From Thermohalobaculum xanthum (GTDB taxonomy: Bacteria; Pseudomonadota; Alphaproteobacteria; Rhodobacterales; Rhodobacteraceae): 64,000 bases of DNA. The notes below the pieces were generated by a model. That model worked only from the letters and a program-made list of their open reading frames with translations. It was not told where the DNA came from and searched no databases. The stretch spans positions 310,001-374,000 of the forward strand of contig NZ_JAEHHL010000006.1 of assembly GCF_016623495.1 (NCBI RefSeq), written 5' to 3'. Made by a program: the position numbers and the translations under genes. Shown here one piece after another: positions 17,473 to 25,955 of this stretch (positions are counted from its first letter, which is position 1; each line of letters starts with the position of its first letter).

Positions 17473-18118
17473 ACGCGGGGCATCGCCCGCTGGCGTTGCC
17501 AGCAGATACCGCTGCCCTGCGCCCGATCTGCTGCTGGGCTGAAGGGGGCCAACCGCGCTGGGCTATCGTTGCCTTTTTAAGTCCTGCGCGGCCTGACATT
17601 GCGCCACCACGGTTGCGCCGCGTATGTGGCCAGAGCATCTCGGAGCATGACGGACAGGTCACAATCGAGACGTCCCGAGTGCTGCAGCGACCCATGAGCT
17701 ATGAGCATGACAGGCGGCGACCGCTTGCTGATCTCGCGGGATGTCTCTGAACTCCCGGCGACAATCGGCGCGCCGAGCGCGAGCTTCCTTGCCCTGCGGG
17801 GGATAGACACCACCATCCCATATGGCATCCAATTATCTTAGGCGGATCGGCGACGCATAACAAAGCGTCGGGGATGACAATGAGGGCGTCGCAGCAGTGC
17901 GGCGCCCTTCTTGTGTCTGGATTGATTTCATGAAGGCAGGTCCTTTCAGGAGATGCCCCGAGCCTAAAAAATCTGGAGATCTGATCTGTTTGACTGAGCG
18001 GATGCGAGACCGCCACGCCCCACGGATCGTCGCGGAGCACAGCGCGGAACTCATTGCACGAGGAACTGTCCCGGGGAGAGCCCGGCCCGACAGAAGCCGC
18101 TCTCGCACGGACAGCGGC
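17473..18118. other. No supportable gene between XRE and a small minus-strand ORF
   Basis: Several 80-110 codon frames overlap on both strands without motifs. A frame starting at 17469 overlaps the XRE stop (ATGA) but its product has no recognisable features. The stretch holds one terminator-like hairpin (17884-17907). Confidence 0.45.
17884..17907 (+). terminator. Candidate hairpin terminator
   Basis: GGGCGTCGCA and TGCGGCGCCC form a 10-bp stem with one G-U pair around a four-base GCAG loop. It is followed by TTCTTGTGT on the plus strand. The T-tract is weak. It could end transcription from the XRE region. Confidence 0.35.
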
Positions 18119-18343
18119 TTAGAACCAGCTCAGGAGCGTGTCCGGGTCGCTGGGAAGGGGCCGCGGATCTTCCAGCGGATTGGCTTTTCTTGCTGGCCCG
18201 GGGCGCGACGCGGGGTCTCGGAGCGCACGGCGGATCGCACGGTACAGATCAGCCGACGCCCATCCGTCATGGCCTCTCAGCACCTCGATCGCGGCCAGCA
18301 CTGCTGGTGGTGGATCCTCTGGCATTTTCGGTTCGTCCGACAT
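18119..18343 (-). CDS. Small hypothetical protein
   Basis: From the ATG at 18343 the product is 74 residues (79 from 18358). It has a plausible amphipathic stretch (AVLAAIEVLRGHDGWASADLYRAI) and a proline-rich tail ending in DTLLSWF. No family is recognised. It lies on the same strand as the HGGxSTG pair and codon use looks protein-like, but support is modest. Confidence 0.4.
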   Translation of the reverse strand: MSDEPKMPEDPPPAVLAAIEVLRGHDGWASADLYRAIRRALRDPASRPGPARKANPLEDPRPLPSDPDTLLSWF

Positions 18344-18553
18344 CACGCCAGCCTTCATGCTGATTATCGATCGTCCGATCCTAAGAGAGAGTCGTGGCGG
18401 GGTGATGACAGTTCCGTGACACGAGCCAAGAGAGAATCAGGCCCACGGCTGGGAACGTGGCAGAGAGGCAGGTGCGGGCCAGGATCTCGAGTTGCTAACG
18501 ATCGATTTCTGCGACGATGCAAGGTGCCTGAGATCCCACCAGGGATTGGCTGG

Positions 18554-18826
18554 CTAGTCGGACAATTCCTTGAGCGTGTCCTCCACCTCTTTCATGAGGG
18601 CGCGCAACTTCTTCTGAGCCGCGATCGCCTCGGCGGTGTACATGCCATGCTTCAGCGCATTCTTGTTGCCCTTGGGCGCGCCGGAGCCCTTCGCGCCGCC
18701 ATGCATGCGACAGCGGTTCCGTCCCGCGACCGCAGGCGCCTGGCAGGGCGTGCCCTTGCGCGTGCGCGCACCGCAGCGCGGGCTCTCGAGCATCGGGCCA
18801 GTGTTCCTGGGATGCGAATCACGCAT
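18554..18826 (-). CDS. HGGxSTG-domain small protein
   Basis: This 90-residue protein contains CGARTRKGTPCQAPA and then GRNRCRMHGGAKGSGAPKG followed by NKNALKHGMYT. That is the CGA.T..G.PC....M..G.CR.HGG...GAP.GN.NA..HG.Y signature of a short family widespread in alphaproteobacteria and their mobile elements. Four cysteine/histidine positions suggest a small zinc-binding fold (inference). The ATG at 18826 is preceded by GGGGAGGA and lies 11 bases after the stop of the next gene, with which it forms a two-gene operon. The function is not established. Confidence 0.75.
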   Translation of the reverse strand: MRDSHPRNTGPMLESPRCGARTRKGTPCQAPAVAGRNRCRMHGGAKGSGAPKGNKNALKHGMYTAEAIAAQKKLRALMKEVEDTLKELSD

Positions 18827-18837
18827 GCGTCCTCCCC

Positions 18838-19455
18838 TCACTCCTCGCTTGGCTCGACGTCGACAGCCTCTCGCGGGATCGGCATCTCGATCGGGGCATC
18901 GTCCCTGTGACCGAGTCGCGGCTGCGATGGGGCAGGGGAGGGGGCTCCTTGCCGGCGCTTGCCCCCACCCGTCTCGATATTGCCGACCACGGCCTGGCCG
19001 CCCGGCGCGACATGCACGTATTCGACCGTGACTTTCTGCTGGCCCTTGCCGCGATGCTTGTCGAGCGCCTCGAGCTGCTTCGTGTAGATCGAGACCAGCT
19101 TCGCCGCGTGCTTGAGATTCTGATCGCGCCCCACGAAAGTCTGCTCTGGGTTCATTGCGCGCCGGAAGCACTCCATCGCCGCGGAATGGGTCGCGATCAT
19201 TTGTCTCGCAAGCATGGCCTCGATCTCACCTTCGGGGGCTATATCACGCAGGATTTGGAGTGCCTCGTCGACCAGGCGATGCATCTCGTCCTTGGGGGGA
19301 TCAGGCCCCAACCAGAGAATCTGTGCAAGCCGATTGGCCTCGCCGAGGTCGGCTTGCAGTCTCTTCAACCGAGCCGCTTTCTCCTGGGAGTCAGGAGACG
19401 CGTCATCGGGACGATGCGGGTCGTCGGATCCCGATCCTTTCTTCTTGCTCGCCAT
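18838..19455 (-). CDS. Conserved alphaproteobacterial protein paired with HGGxSTG gene
   Basis: This 205-residue product carries MIATHSAAMECFRRAM, then a helical stretch with KLVSIYTKQLEALDKH, RGKGQQKVTVEYVHV and GGQAVVGNIETGG. These blocks define a family regularly found next to HGGxSTG proteins (recalled); the function is unknown. I choose the ATG at 19455 (MASKKKGSG) over 19476. A truncated N-terminal relative appears at 11975-12169, so this pair has been copied or moved in the region. Confidence 0.72.
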   Translation of the reverse strand: MASKKKGSGSDDPHRPDDASPDSQEKAARLKRLQADLGEANRLAQILWLGPDPPKDEMHRLVDEALQILRDIAPEGEIEAMLARQMIATHSAAMECFRRAMNPEQTFVGRDQNLKHAAKLVSIYTKQLEALDKHRGKGQQKVTVEYVHVAPGGQAVVGNIETGGGKRRQGAPSPAPSQPRLGHRDDAPIEMPIPREAVDVEPSEE

Positions 19456-19935
19456 CAGCCCGCTCCGCCATGACACCTTCAGGGGGCCTCACCATACGCG
19501 AGAGCTCGCCCGCCATGAATGGCGGATTTCTACGTTGCATGGGGTTGTTTTAAGAGTTTTCGTGTCTACCCTCCCCCCAACAACCATGCGCGATAACGCC
19601 CCGCATATCACAAGCCACCATTGGATTTTTCCCGGCCTGCCGGTCTGCATAGATCGCAAGGGCACCAAGCCCGCATTTCATCCTACCCTGATCGGCGCCA
19701 GGTCAGACTCGAGAGAGAGCAGGTTCGAAGGATCGCTGCGTGAGCTGACGCGAACGGAATCTTCAAGACGCAGACCCTGGATTGGTGGAGGCATCGCGCC
19801 GCCATCGCGATCCGTGACCCAAACTTATTGAAAGAGTTGCTACGGACCGCGCGCCCGTAGGATCGAACGTTGTCCGATGTAACGCGCCGCCAGGTGCTCA
19901 CCGGACCGGGGAACCGTGCCTGGCTGCGGGCTCGC
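19456..19935. other. Intergenic stretch, no gene seen
   Basis: No frame here has recognisable motifs. Minus-strand frames overlap the upstream side of the HGG pair promoter and the end of the sugar transferase gene. Confidence 0.45.
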
Positions 19936-20625
19936 TCAGCGCGCCCCTGCGCCCGTGAACAGCACCGACAGGGTACGCATGATGATATAGGCTTCCATGC
20001 GGAAGCCCGTGCGCTCGATGTAAAAGAGATCGTATCGCACTTTGCGGAACGTCGATTCGATCCCTTCCGCATATCCGTCATCGACCTGCGCCAGCCCGGT
20101 AATCCCCGGGCGCATGGCATGTCGCTCCCGATATCCCGGCACGGTCTGGAGGTAATGCACCGCGTGGTCCCAGTAGTCCGGGCGCGGGCCGATGAGGCTC
20201 ATGTCGCCGGCAAGCACGTTGAGGAACTGCGGCCACTCGTCGATGCGCGACTTGCGAAGAAATGCCCCGAGACGAGTGATCCGGTCGTCCTCCACGGGAT
20301 CGTTCGGGCCTCGCATGATGGCTGGCGTACACCGCATCGTCCGGAATTTGATCGCCGTGAATGGTTTGCAGTCGCGCCCCATTCGAACTTGGCGATAGAA
20401 AAGCGGTCCGGGGTTCCAGATGGGGTTCAGAGCCATAAGCGTGAGCCCTGCCAACGCAATCGCCGGCAGCGCGAGAAGCGAGGCTGCAAGATCTACCGCG
20501 CGTTTGCTGAAGACAATGGCGGGTACCGGGACCCGCACGCCATTGATTGGAAGCGGACCGATGCACTCGTTGATTTTTGTCCCGTCCAGCGGAACCACAC
20601 CAACGTCACTGGGTCTGGTGCTCAT
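19936..20625 (-). CDS. Bacterial sugar transferase (initiating phospho-sugar transferase)
   Basis: This is a PF02397 enzyme that transfers a sugar-1-phosphate from its nucleotide to undecaprenyl phosphate, starting the repeat unit. Motifs appear in order: FSKRAVDLAASLLALP (re-entrant membrane helix with the K/R-D start), PLFYRQVRMGRD, FTAIKFRTM, KSRIDEWPQFLNVLAGDMSL, IGPRP, then RPGITGLAQV with the terminal helix FYIERTG. The DE of RIDEWPQ and the GPRP motif are the active-site elements. From the ATG at 20625 it is 229 residues (242 from 20664), the short ExoY-like form without the extra N-terminal helices. It supplies the priming step for the cluster. Confidence 0.93.
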   Translation of the reverse strand: MSTRPSDVGVVPLDGTKINECIGPLPINGVRVPVPAIVFSKRAVDLAASLLALPAIALAGLTLMALNPIWNPGPLFYRQVRMGRDCKPFTAIKFRTMRCTPAIMRGPNDPVEDDRITRLGAFLRKSRIDEWPQFLNVLAGDMSLIGPRPDYWDHAVHYLQTVPGYRERHAMRPGITGLAQVDDGYAEGIESTFRKVRYDLFYIERTGFRMEAYIIMRTLSVLFTGAGAR

Positions 20626-20664
20626 TGTTTGCTTCCAAGAACTCACACACTCGGAAAACCCCAT

Positions 20665-21323
20665 TCACACCCCCGCGTGTAGTTTGAGGCCCGCCGGCGC
20701 CAAGATCAAGCTCAGGTTTGTCAAACCCAAAGGGGCGCTTCCGTAAGGGCAAAAACCACTTAGACAGTGCTCCGCGCTGCATGACTGTCCGATACTGCTC
20801 GCGTCTGATCATTCATCCATACGCTCTCCAGGCGCCTCTCGGGAGCGTCGGCGATGCTCGGGACTCAGGTGCGGCAGTTGCCAGAGGGGGCGCCCACAAA
20901 AGTAATGGCTCGCGGTCTTGGCTGTACCGCTCAGCCCTGTTCGGTCGTTGCAGGCGTCGCCATTCGATTGGTTGAAATAATCCAGACGAATGGATTTCGA
21001 ACTGCGCCTCGGTTGCGGGGCCTCTCGATCAACTTTCTGCCAGGAGTGCGCGCGTGCGTTTGCTCGCGCCGCGTTCTGACGGCTGATCCGTGGCATAGCC
21101 GGTCATCCGTGGTGACATCGACTTCCTTTGAACCGTCTTCGGCCTCGATCTGCAGCGCTGCGTGATTTTCTGATTTGAGTCGAGTCGGGCGCTCTCGCAT
21201 AGGTTGATGGGAAAATTTCCAGAAAATGCTTTGTTCAACCATGCCGCGAGTGTCATGCTTCTTGTGGGGCAGGATCAGTACGGGCCAGTCATTAACAAGT
21301 TTGGGTTTCGGTGGATCGCTTGA
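20665..21323. other. Divergent intergenic region, no supportable gene
   Basis: This is 660 bases between the priming transferase (minus) and a GT4 gene (plus). Open frames are short and motif-free. Both promoters must lie here. The last 150 bases are AT-richer (for example 21205-21235), which fits a promoter for the GT4 gene. No clear repeat or operator was seen. Confidence 0.4.
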
Positions 21324-22571
21324 ATGTCGAATGACTTGGTGGCCAGTGTCTCCCATCTCCCGAAGGCCCGGGTGCGCCGGGTCCTTCAGGTCTGTCCCTA
21401 TATGCACCCCTCTGCCGGTGGGCCGCCCGTTGTCGTCAAGCGTCTCGCGGAAAATGCCAGCAGGTTTGGCTGGGATGCCTCGATCCTCACGACCTCTCTG
21501 ATGTGTCCCGACGACGGCACCGAGCTTTGCGCCGAGTTGAGTCGCCAGTTCGAAATCAAGGTCCTCCCGATCGACCGCCCACGCCTGTTTGGCCATGCCT
21601 CGAAAGCAAGGGAGGCGCTGGACGAAGCAATCCGTGCCGCGGATCTCGTCCACATTCATACCCTTTGGCATCCGCTCAACACGATGGCGCGCCGTGCGTG
21701 CCAGCGGCACAACGTGCCTTATGTCCTGTCGCCACACGGTATGCTCGATCCCTTCGCGATGAGCATCCACGCGCTCAAGAAATCCGTTTATCTGCGCTTG
21801 ATCGAGCGTCGAAATCTCCTGGATGCCCAGTTGATCGTCTTCGCGACGAACGAGGAGCGCCAACTGGCGGGTCGGACGCTTGGGCGTTTCCTCAATTCCG
21901 CGGTCGTGTTGCTCGGCGCGGACAACCCAGCGGATGGGAGCGGCAGCGTGCCCGACGCCACCGTGCGCCGACGCTTCAGTGGTGGCGCCGATGGGAGGCG
22001 GGTCCTCTTCCTTTCCCGGCTCCATCCCAAGAAGAACCTCGAAACCCTGTTCAGGTCCATGAGGCTGGTCGTCGACAGTCACGCCGATGCGCATCTCTTC
22101 ATCGTGGGGTCCGGAGAGCGCAGTTACGAGAAGTCCCTTGGCGACCTTGCTCGCCGGCTCGGCATCGCTTCGAACGTGACCTTCGCGGGCTTTCTGCGCG
22201 ACGAGGAGAAATGGGCCGCGATGTCGGCCGCGGACGTTTTCGTTCTTCCGTCGCTGCAAGAGAATTTCGGCATCTCCATCGCCGAGGCTCTCCACGCGGG
22301 GTTGCCGGTGGTCGTCGGGCAGGGCGTGAACATTTCGACCGAGATTGCCAGCGCGAGGGCCGGAAGGGTCCTTTGCAATTGCCAGAGCGAGGTCGAACTG
22401 GCCGCGCAAATCGTCGAGATCTTCGAGGATCGTGATCTTCGCGAGAGAATGGGTCGCAACGCCACGCGCCTTGCGAACGAGCGCTTCAACTGGCGGGAAA
22501 CCGCTCGGTGCCAGTATGAGCTTTACGAACGGACGCTGGCTCCGGGCCCTTACGAGCCGGCAACGATCTGA
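21324..22571 (+). CDS. Family 4 glycosyltransferase
   Basis: This 415-residue GT-B enzyme has RRVLQVCPYMHPSAGGPPVVVKRLA, the first glycine-rich strand and loop. After that come LVHIHTLWHP, PYVLSPHGMLDPFAM, then VLFLSRLHPKKNLETLF and DVFVLPSLQENFGISIAEALHAGLPVV. The last block has the E-x7-E pair of retaining GT4 enzymes. The SPHGMLDP signature is common in exopolysaccharide mannosyl/galactosyl transferases of this family. It is transcribed away from the priming transferase. Confidence 0.93.
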   Translation: MSNDLVASVSHLPKARVRRVLQVCPYMHPSAGGPPVVVKRLAENASRFGWDASILTTSLMCPDDGTELCAELSRQFEIKVLPIDRPRLFGHASKAREALDEAIRAADLVHIHTLWHPLNTMARRACQRHNVPYVLSPHGMLDPFAMSIHALKKSVYLRLIERRNLLDAQLIVFATNEERQLAGRTLGRFLNSAVVLLGADNPADGSGSVPDATVRRRFSGGADGRRVLFLSRLHPKKNLETLFRSMRLVVDSHADAHLFIVGSGERSYEKSLGDLARRLGIASNVTFAGFLRDEEKWAAMSAADVFVLPSLQENFGISIAEALHAGLPVVVGQGVNISTEIASARAGRVLCNCQSEVELAAQIVEIFEDRDLRERMGRNATRLANERFNWRETARCQYELYERTLAPGPYEPATI

Positions 22572-22867
22572 TATCGGACGCTAACCATTCCGGACGATCG
22601 GATTCCGGCCCCGGGCCTCGCATCCGTGTCCACGGCGGCATCGTGCCCTGGAAATCGGCACTTTGCGGCTCGGTGAAGGGCGACGAGCTCACCGCCCGAG
22701 GTTGTCCGCCTATCGGCGATACTGTTCTTTTGCTTGGAGCGGGATGCTGGTCGCTTCGTCATAGCCGCATGACTTTGCCTTGCCATGGTCCGAGTGAGGC
22801 GGCAGTGGCGCTCATCGCCGAGCGAGGGGGCTGAGCGTCAGGGAATAGGTCGACCCAAACGGATGGG
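22572..22867 (+). other. Untranslated stretch ending in a strong terminator
   Basis: There is no convincing gene in these 296 bases, although an intrinsic terminator sits at their end. Either the GT4 transcript has a long 3' end or a short RNA starts inside. Two alternatives were checked: a 63-codon plus frame at 22643 and a minus frame. Neither shows protein-like features. Confidence 0.4.
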
Positions 22868-22908
22868 ACGGCGCGGTGATCCGGGAGCCGGAGCCGCGCC
22901 GTTTTTCG
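22868..22908 (+). terminator. Intrinsic terminator
   Basis: ACGGCGCGG (22868-22876) and CCGCGCCGT (22894-22902) form a perfect 9-bp stem around a 17-base loop. It is followed at once by TTTTTCGTTT. This is the clearest rho-independent terminator in the window, on the plus strand. Confidence 0.82.
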
Positions 22909-23099
22909 TTTGGGGCAGATCCCTGATCATCGAGGGCTGCCGGGCGGACCCCGTCATGCCCGGTCCGGCCGACGACAAGATCCGACCAGGTTCACGCCCC
23001 TCGGCCGTTGTGCCGCGGGCGTTGCTGGCGAGTTGGATGGTGATCGGGGGAAGCGCGGCCGTTCGGGCGGATGCGTCCGGCGCGCGGTGAGGTGTTTCC

Positions 23100-23120
23100 C
23101 GGGGCCGCGCGGCGGCCCCG
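23100..23120 (-). terminator. GC-rich stem-loop after micropeptide 1
   Basis: CGGGGCCGC and GCGGCCCCG pair perfectly over nine bases around a three-base loop, ten bases after the stop of the 22-codon ORF at 23130-23198. There is no U-tract on the minus strand (GGGAAACACC follows). It may act as a transcript-end stabiliser or a rho-type end rather than a classic terminator. Confidence 0.4.
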
Positions 23121-23129
23121 CGGATCGGC

Positions 23130-23198
23130 TCAGACCAGCGGAAGCATCCCGACGAAGGCGACGATGCCGATTGCGAATGGGTATGCGATGTAGGCCAT
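23130..23198 (-). CDS. 22-residue hydrophobic micropeptide, copy 1
   Basis: ATG at 23198 to TGA at 23130 encodes 22 residues beginning MAYIAYPFAIGIVAF and ending VGMLPLV. It is a single membrane-spanning-length hydrophobic peptide with no charged residue. TTTGGAG lies 5-11 bases before the start as a ribosome binding site. A second ORF at 28102-28170 encodes a peptide of identical length with 14 identical positions: MAYI-x-YPF-x2-G-x-VA-x2-G-x-LP-x-V. Conserved length, start and motif at two unlinked places argue that both are translated. A TGTGA-N6-TCACA palindrome lies about 85 bases upstream. I do not recognise the family. Possibilities are a small subunit or regulator of a membrane complex, or a type I toxin-like peptide. 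Confidence 0.7.
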   Translation of the reverse strand: MAYIAYPFAIGIVAFVGMLPLV

Positions 23199-23273
23199 CT
23201 TGGTCTCCAAAGTGACGTCTCCGGGGGCAGTGCCCGCCTTTTCACTGAAAATGCCGTCATTTGCGGTTACGCG

Positions 23274-23291
23274 ATGTGACGTTGGTCACAT
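23274..23291 (-). promoter_or_regulatory. CRP/FNR-family type palindrome upstream of micropeptide 1
   Basis: ATGTGAC-GTTG-GTCACAT is a perfect inverted repeat with 7-bp arms; TGTGA-N6-TCACA matches the CRP consensus exactly. Its centre is 84-85 bases upstream of the micropeptide start. With a class II site near -41, transcription would begin about 43 bases before the ATG. It could also serve the plus-strand methyltransferase 350 bases away, which is less likely. Confidence 0.6.
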
Positions 23292-23637
23292 GCGGTGCAT
23301 TTATGTCGATTTCCCGCGAAGTCACGTGCTCCGGGCCGAAAACTTGAAAAAATCTTTCCATAACAGAAAGTTGATTGCTCCTCCGCTGCCGGTTTTCTGC
23401 GCGTTCCAGCCACACGACCGCGTTCTTCATCGGCCCGTGACCGGAGAATTTGGTGTGATTCGCGCCCTGTCCACCCATGGCGCGTCACGAACCATGCGTG
23501 GCGGGCAGGAGCCCAGCCGCGCCAATCTGGCGGGTTTGGTCGCGACCGGGGTTCGGTTAGGATCACATCGAGGGTGCGGACCGGTGCGAAACGTCGCGAC
23601 CGTCCGAGGGGGATCGTGTCCGGCATCCGGGGGGATA
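23292..23637. other. Upstream region of the methyltransferase gene, no gene seen
   Basis: The plus frame is open from 23200, but the part before 23638 lacks conserved residues and reads across the palindrome, so it is taken as non-coding. An AT-richer patch near 23340-23380 may hold a promoter. Confidence 0.4.
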
Positions 23638-24453
23638 ATGGCTTACGAGGAATTCGGCGCACGCGAGGCGCAGGGCTGGGCCGCGACTGGCCTCGTCGAA
23701 CAATATGTCTCGAAATTCGCGCGGGCGACCCGCATGGCCGTCGGGCCGATGGTCGAGGCGGTGGGCGCGGGGCGAGGGCGATCGGTCCTTGACCTGTGCT
23801 GCGGCCAGGGGACGGGCAGCGCGGCGCTCGCGGCCACGGGCGCCGACGTCACCGGGCTCGACTTCTCTTCGGTGATGATCGAGCGCGCCCGCGAGGCCGC
23901 GCCGGCGGCGCGCTTCGTCGAGGGGGATGCCCAGGACCTCCCCTTCGAGAGTTCGAGCTTCGACGGCGCAATCTGCGGCTTCGGTTTGATGCATGTCCCC
24001 GATCAGGATCGTGCGCTAGCCGAGGTGCGCCGTGTCCTCAGGCCCGGGGCCCGGTTCGCGATGGCGGCATGGCACGGGCCCGCTACGTCGCCGGCCTTCC
24101 GCATCGCCTTTGGCGCGATGAAGGCGCATGGCGACATGGACGCGGCGCCGCCCGCCCCCGATTTCTTTGCCTTCGCCGATCCGTCCTTTGCCGAGCAGCA
24201 CATGCTGGCGGCCGGCTTCAGCGCGGTCCGATCGGAGCGGGTCGAGTGCTGCTTCGAGTTCGACGAGCCGGGCGGACTTTGGGAGATATTCTCGCGCGCG
24301 ACCGTCCGGGCGGCAATGATCCTCGACGCGCAGACCCCCGGGAACCGCGCCGCGATCCGCGATGCCGTCACCCAGGCGGTGCGAGAGGGGTATGCCGATG
24401 GCGCGGGCTACAAGGTGCCCGCGCCGGCCGCGTTGGTGGTCGCGAACGTCTGA
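23638..24453 (+). CDS. Class I SAM-dependent methyltransferase
   Basis: This 271-residue protein has the UbiE/COQ5-like Rossmann motifs. Motif I is SVLDLCCGQGTGS, followed by VTGLDFSSVMIERARE (acidic residue that binds the ribose). FVEGDAQDLPFESSSFDGAIC and FGLMHVPDQDRALAEVRRVLRPGARF are motifs II-III. The C-terminal part (residues about 150-271) is the substrate lid. The ATG at 23638 begins just before the conserved region. The substrate cannot be named. It stands alone, convergent with the DUF1326 gene. Confidence 0.88.
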   Translation: MAYEEFGAREAQGWAATGLVEQYVSKFARATRMAVGPMVEAVGAGRGRSVLDLCCGQGTGSAALAATGADVTGLDFSSVMIERAREAAPAARFVEGDAQDLPFESSSFDGAICGFGLMHVPDQDRALAEVRRVLRPGARFAMAAWHGPATSPAFRIAFGAMKAHGDMDAAPPAPDFFAFADPSFAEQHMLAAGFSAVRSERVECCFEFDEPGGLWEIFSRATVRAAMILDAQTPGNRAAIRDAVTQAVREGYADGAGYKVPAPAALVVANV

Positions 24454-24505
24454 GGCGGGGCGCCCATTTGCGGGTCACGGGCGCCGCGGCGTTCCGACGC
24501 GAGCG

Positions 24506-25165
24506 TCAGGACGCCCTGACCGGGAAGCTTTCCTCGGCAATGAGCCCGTGCGGCCCGTAGCTCACGAAGCTGAGGGCTGCGAAGCGGCCGTCGTGCTGCT
24601 GGTCGAGGGCACCCTTGCTCCAGAAGGTTGCACTGGCCATCTCGGCCTCGCGGAACTCGAAGCCGCGATGCGGTCGGATCGAGATGTGGTGCTCCTCGCC
24701 CGTCACCGGGTTACGGATCGGCACGACATTCGCCTCGAGCACGTTCTCGACCCGGAACCGTCCCCGCCGGTTGTCGAGATCGAGCTCGAACTCGATGTCG
24801 GCGAAGACGGGATCGGGCTCGTTCGCGATCGTCGAGGCGTATATCGCAAAGCCCGTCGTCGGCTCCTGTTCCTGGCCGCCAAGGATGGTGAAGAGCGCCT
24901 GCACCTGCTCTTCGCTGGCGCGCCGGTCGACCACCGACCACCACGTGCCATTGCCCTCGTGAACCGGGCCCGGCCAGCGATAGGCGCCCGCGACGCGCAG
25001 GCCGTCGAGGCGGATATCCTCGAAATGGCCCTCGGTGATCTCCATCGCCATCACGCCCTCGCAGGGGAGGCGCGTCGGTGGTGCGTTGAACTCGCACGGG
25101 CACCCGTAGTCGCAACTGCAGGCCCCGATCTGCCTGGTGCGGATCATCCAGTCCTTGTAGGCCAT
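24506..25165 (-). CDS. DUF1326 family protein
   Basis: This 219-residue protein has an N-terminal cysteine cluster, GACSCDYGCPCEFN, then a GVMAMEITEGHFEDI.LDGL region and HHISIRPHRGFEFREAEMASA near the end. These are the hallmarks of PF07040. The cysteine cluster suggests metal binding, possibly copper or another soft metal (inference). Its gene lies directly downstream of a DUF2182 membrane protein on the same strand, a pairing seen in many proteobacteria, so the two probably work together. The start ATG at 25165 is preceded by GAAAAGGAGG. Confidence 0.88.
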   Translation of the reverse strand: MAYKDWMIRTRQIGACSCDYGCPCEFNAPPTRLPCEGVMAMEITEGHFEDIRLDGLRVAGAYRWPGPVHEGNGTWWSVVDRRASEEQVQALFTILGGQEQEPTTGFAIYASTIANEPDPVFADIEFELDLDNRRGRFRVENVLEANVVPIRNPVTGEEHHISIRPHRGFEFREAEMASATFWSKGALDQQHDGRFAALSFVSYGPHGLIAEESFPVRAS

Positions 25166-25184
25166 GACACCTCCTTTTCCCCTG

Positions 25185-25955
25185 TCAGGCGGGTGCGATG
25201 ATCAGCCAGCCCCCCCAGCCGATCAGTGCGACCCCCGCAATATTGCCGACCCGGTCACCCGCCGGGGCCAGCTTCTCGATCAGCACGTAAAGCGCGATCC
25301 CCCCGATCCAGACGAAGCTCATCACCCCTCCAAAGAAGAGCAGCGCCATCAGGAACCAGCAGCAGCCGAGGCAGAACAGGCCGTGCTCGGCCCCCATGCG
25401 CAGCGCGCCGCCCGTTCCGCGACGGAACCCTCCTGTGAAGAAATGCATCGGGCCCCGGCAGTGGCGCAGGCAGGCATGCTTGATCGGCGTGAGCTGCCAA
25501 AGCCCCGCGGCAATCAGCAGTGCGGCATTCAGCGCGGTGCTCGTGCTCGCCATCATGCCCGAGAGCAGCCCCGCGCGTTCGAGCCACCATTGTGCGAAAG
25601 TCGCGAGGGCACTGAAGACGCCCCAGACCGCAAGATAACCCAGCGCGAAATACGCCGCCGGCACGAAAGCCTTGCCCGCGTCGCGCATCTGGGCGTTGAC
25701 CCTCGCGAAGAGCAGGATCGCCGGTGCCGCGCTTGGCAGCATCATGGCAATCATCATGATCCACCACATCAGGAAGACCAGCGCCGCGAAGCCCGGTGTC
25801 CAGGACTGCATCGGCATCATCATCATGCTGCCGCCCGACGGCATGCTCATGCCGGCACCAGCCAGAAGGTAGCCCCAGGACAGAAGCGTGACGCTTGCCA
25901 AGGCAACGACAATGATCTGACGGTCGCGGGCGAGCAGCGCCTCTAGCGGGGGCAT
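25185..25955 (-). CDS. DUF2182 membrane protein
   Basis: This 256-residue membrane protein has about seven helices (for example residues 14-33, 48-72, 87-110, 130-150 and 180-210). It carries methionine-rich MSMPSGGSMMMMPMQ, WWIMMIAMMLPSAAPA, and C-terminal HCRGPMHFF, GAEHGLFCLGCCWFLMALLF motifs typical of PF09948 (predicted metal-binding integral membrane proteins). Clustered Met, Cys and His suggest copper handling, but this is inference. The ATG at 25955 starts the conserved part; the open frame continues upstream to 26219 without similarity. Only 19 bases separate it from DUF1326. Confidence 0.88.
   Translation of the reverse strand: MPPLEALLARDRQIIVVALASVTLLSWGYLLAGAGMSMPSGGSMMMMPMQSWTPGFAALVFLMWWIMMIAMMLPSAAPAILLFARVNAQMRDAGKAFVPAAYFALGYLAVWGVFSALATFAQWWLERAGLLSGMMASTSTALNAALLIAAGLWQLTPIKHACLRHCRGPMHFFTGGFRRGTGGALRMGAEHGLFCLGCCWFLMALLFFGGVMSFVWIGGIALYVLIEKLAPAGDRVGNIAGVALIGWGGWLIIAPA

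Noticed and set aside
17469-17750. 93-codon ORF overlapping the XRE stop (ATGA)
   Set aside because: The overlap is attractive, but the product has no motif and the composition looks non-coding. A toxin partner for the XRE protein could not be supported.
17897-18910. 337-codon plus-strand ORF
   Set aside because: It overlaps the HGGxSTG gene in antisense and is Arg/Ser-rich throughout; the minus-strand genes have better evidence.
20931-22409. 492-codon minus-strand ORF opposite the GT4 gene
   Set aside because: It lies antisense to a glycosyltransferase with full motifs. Its product is R/G/P/H-rich and motif-free, a common artefact of high-GC third positions.
23200-23637. Extended N-terminus of the methyltransferase
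   Set aside because: The open frame continues upstream of 23638 but crosses the CRP-like palindrome. It lacks conserved residues, and family members start near MAYEEFG.
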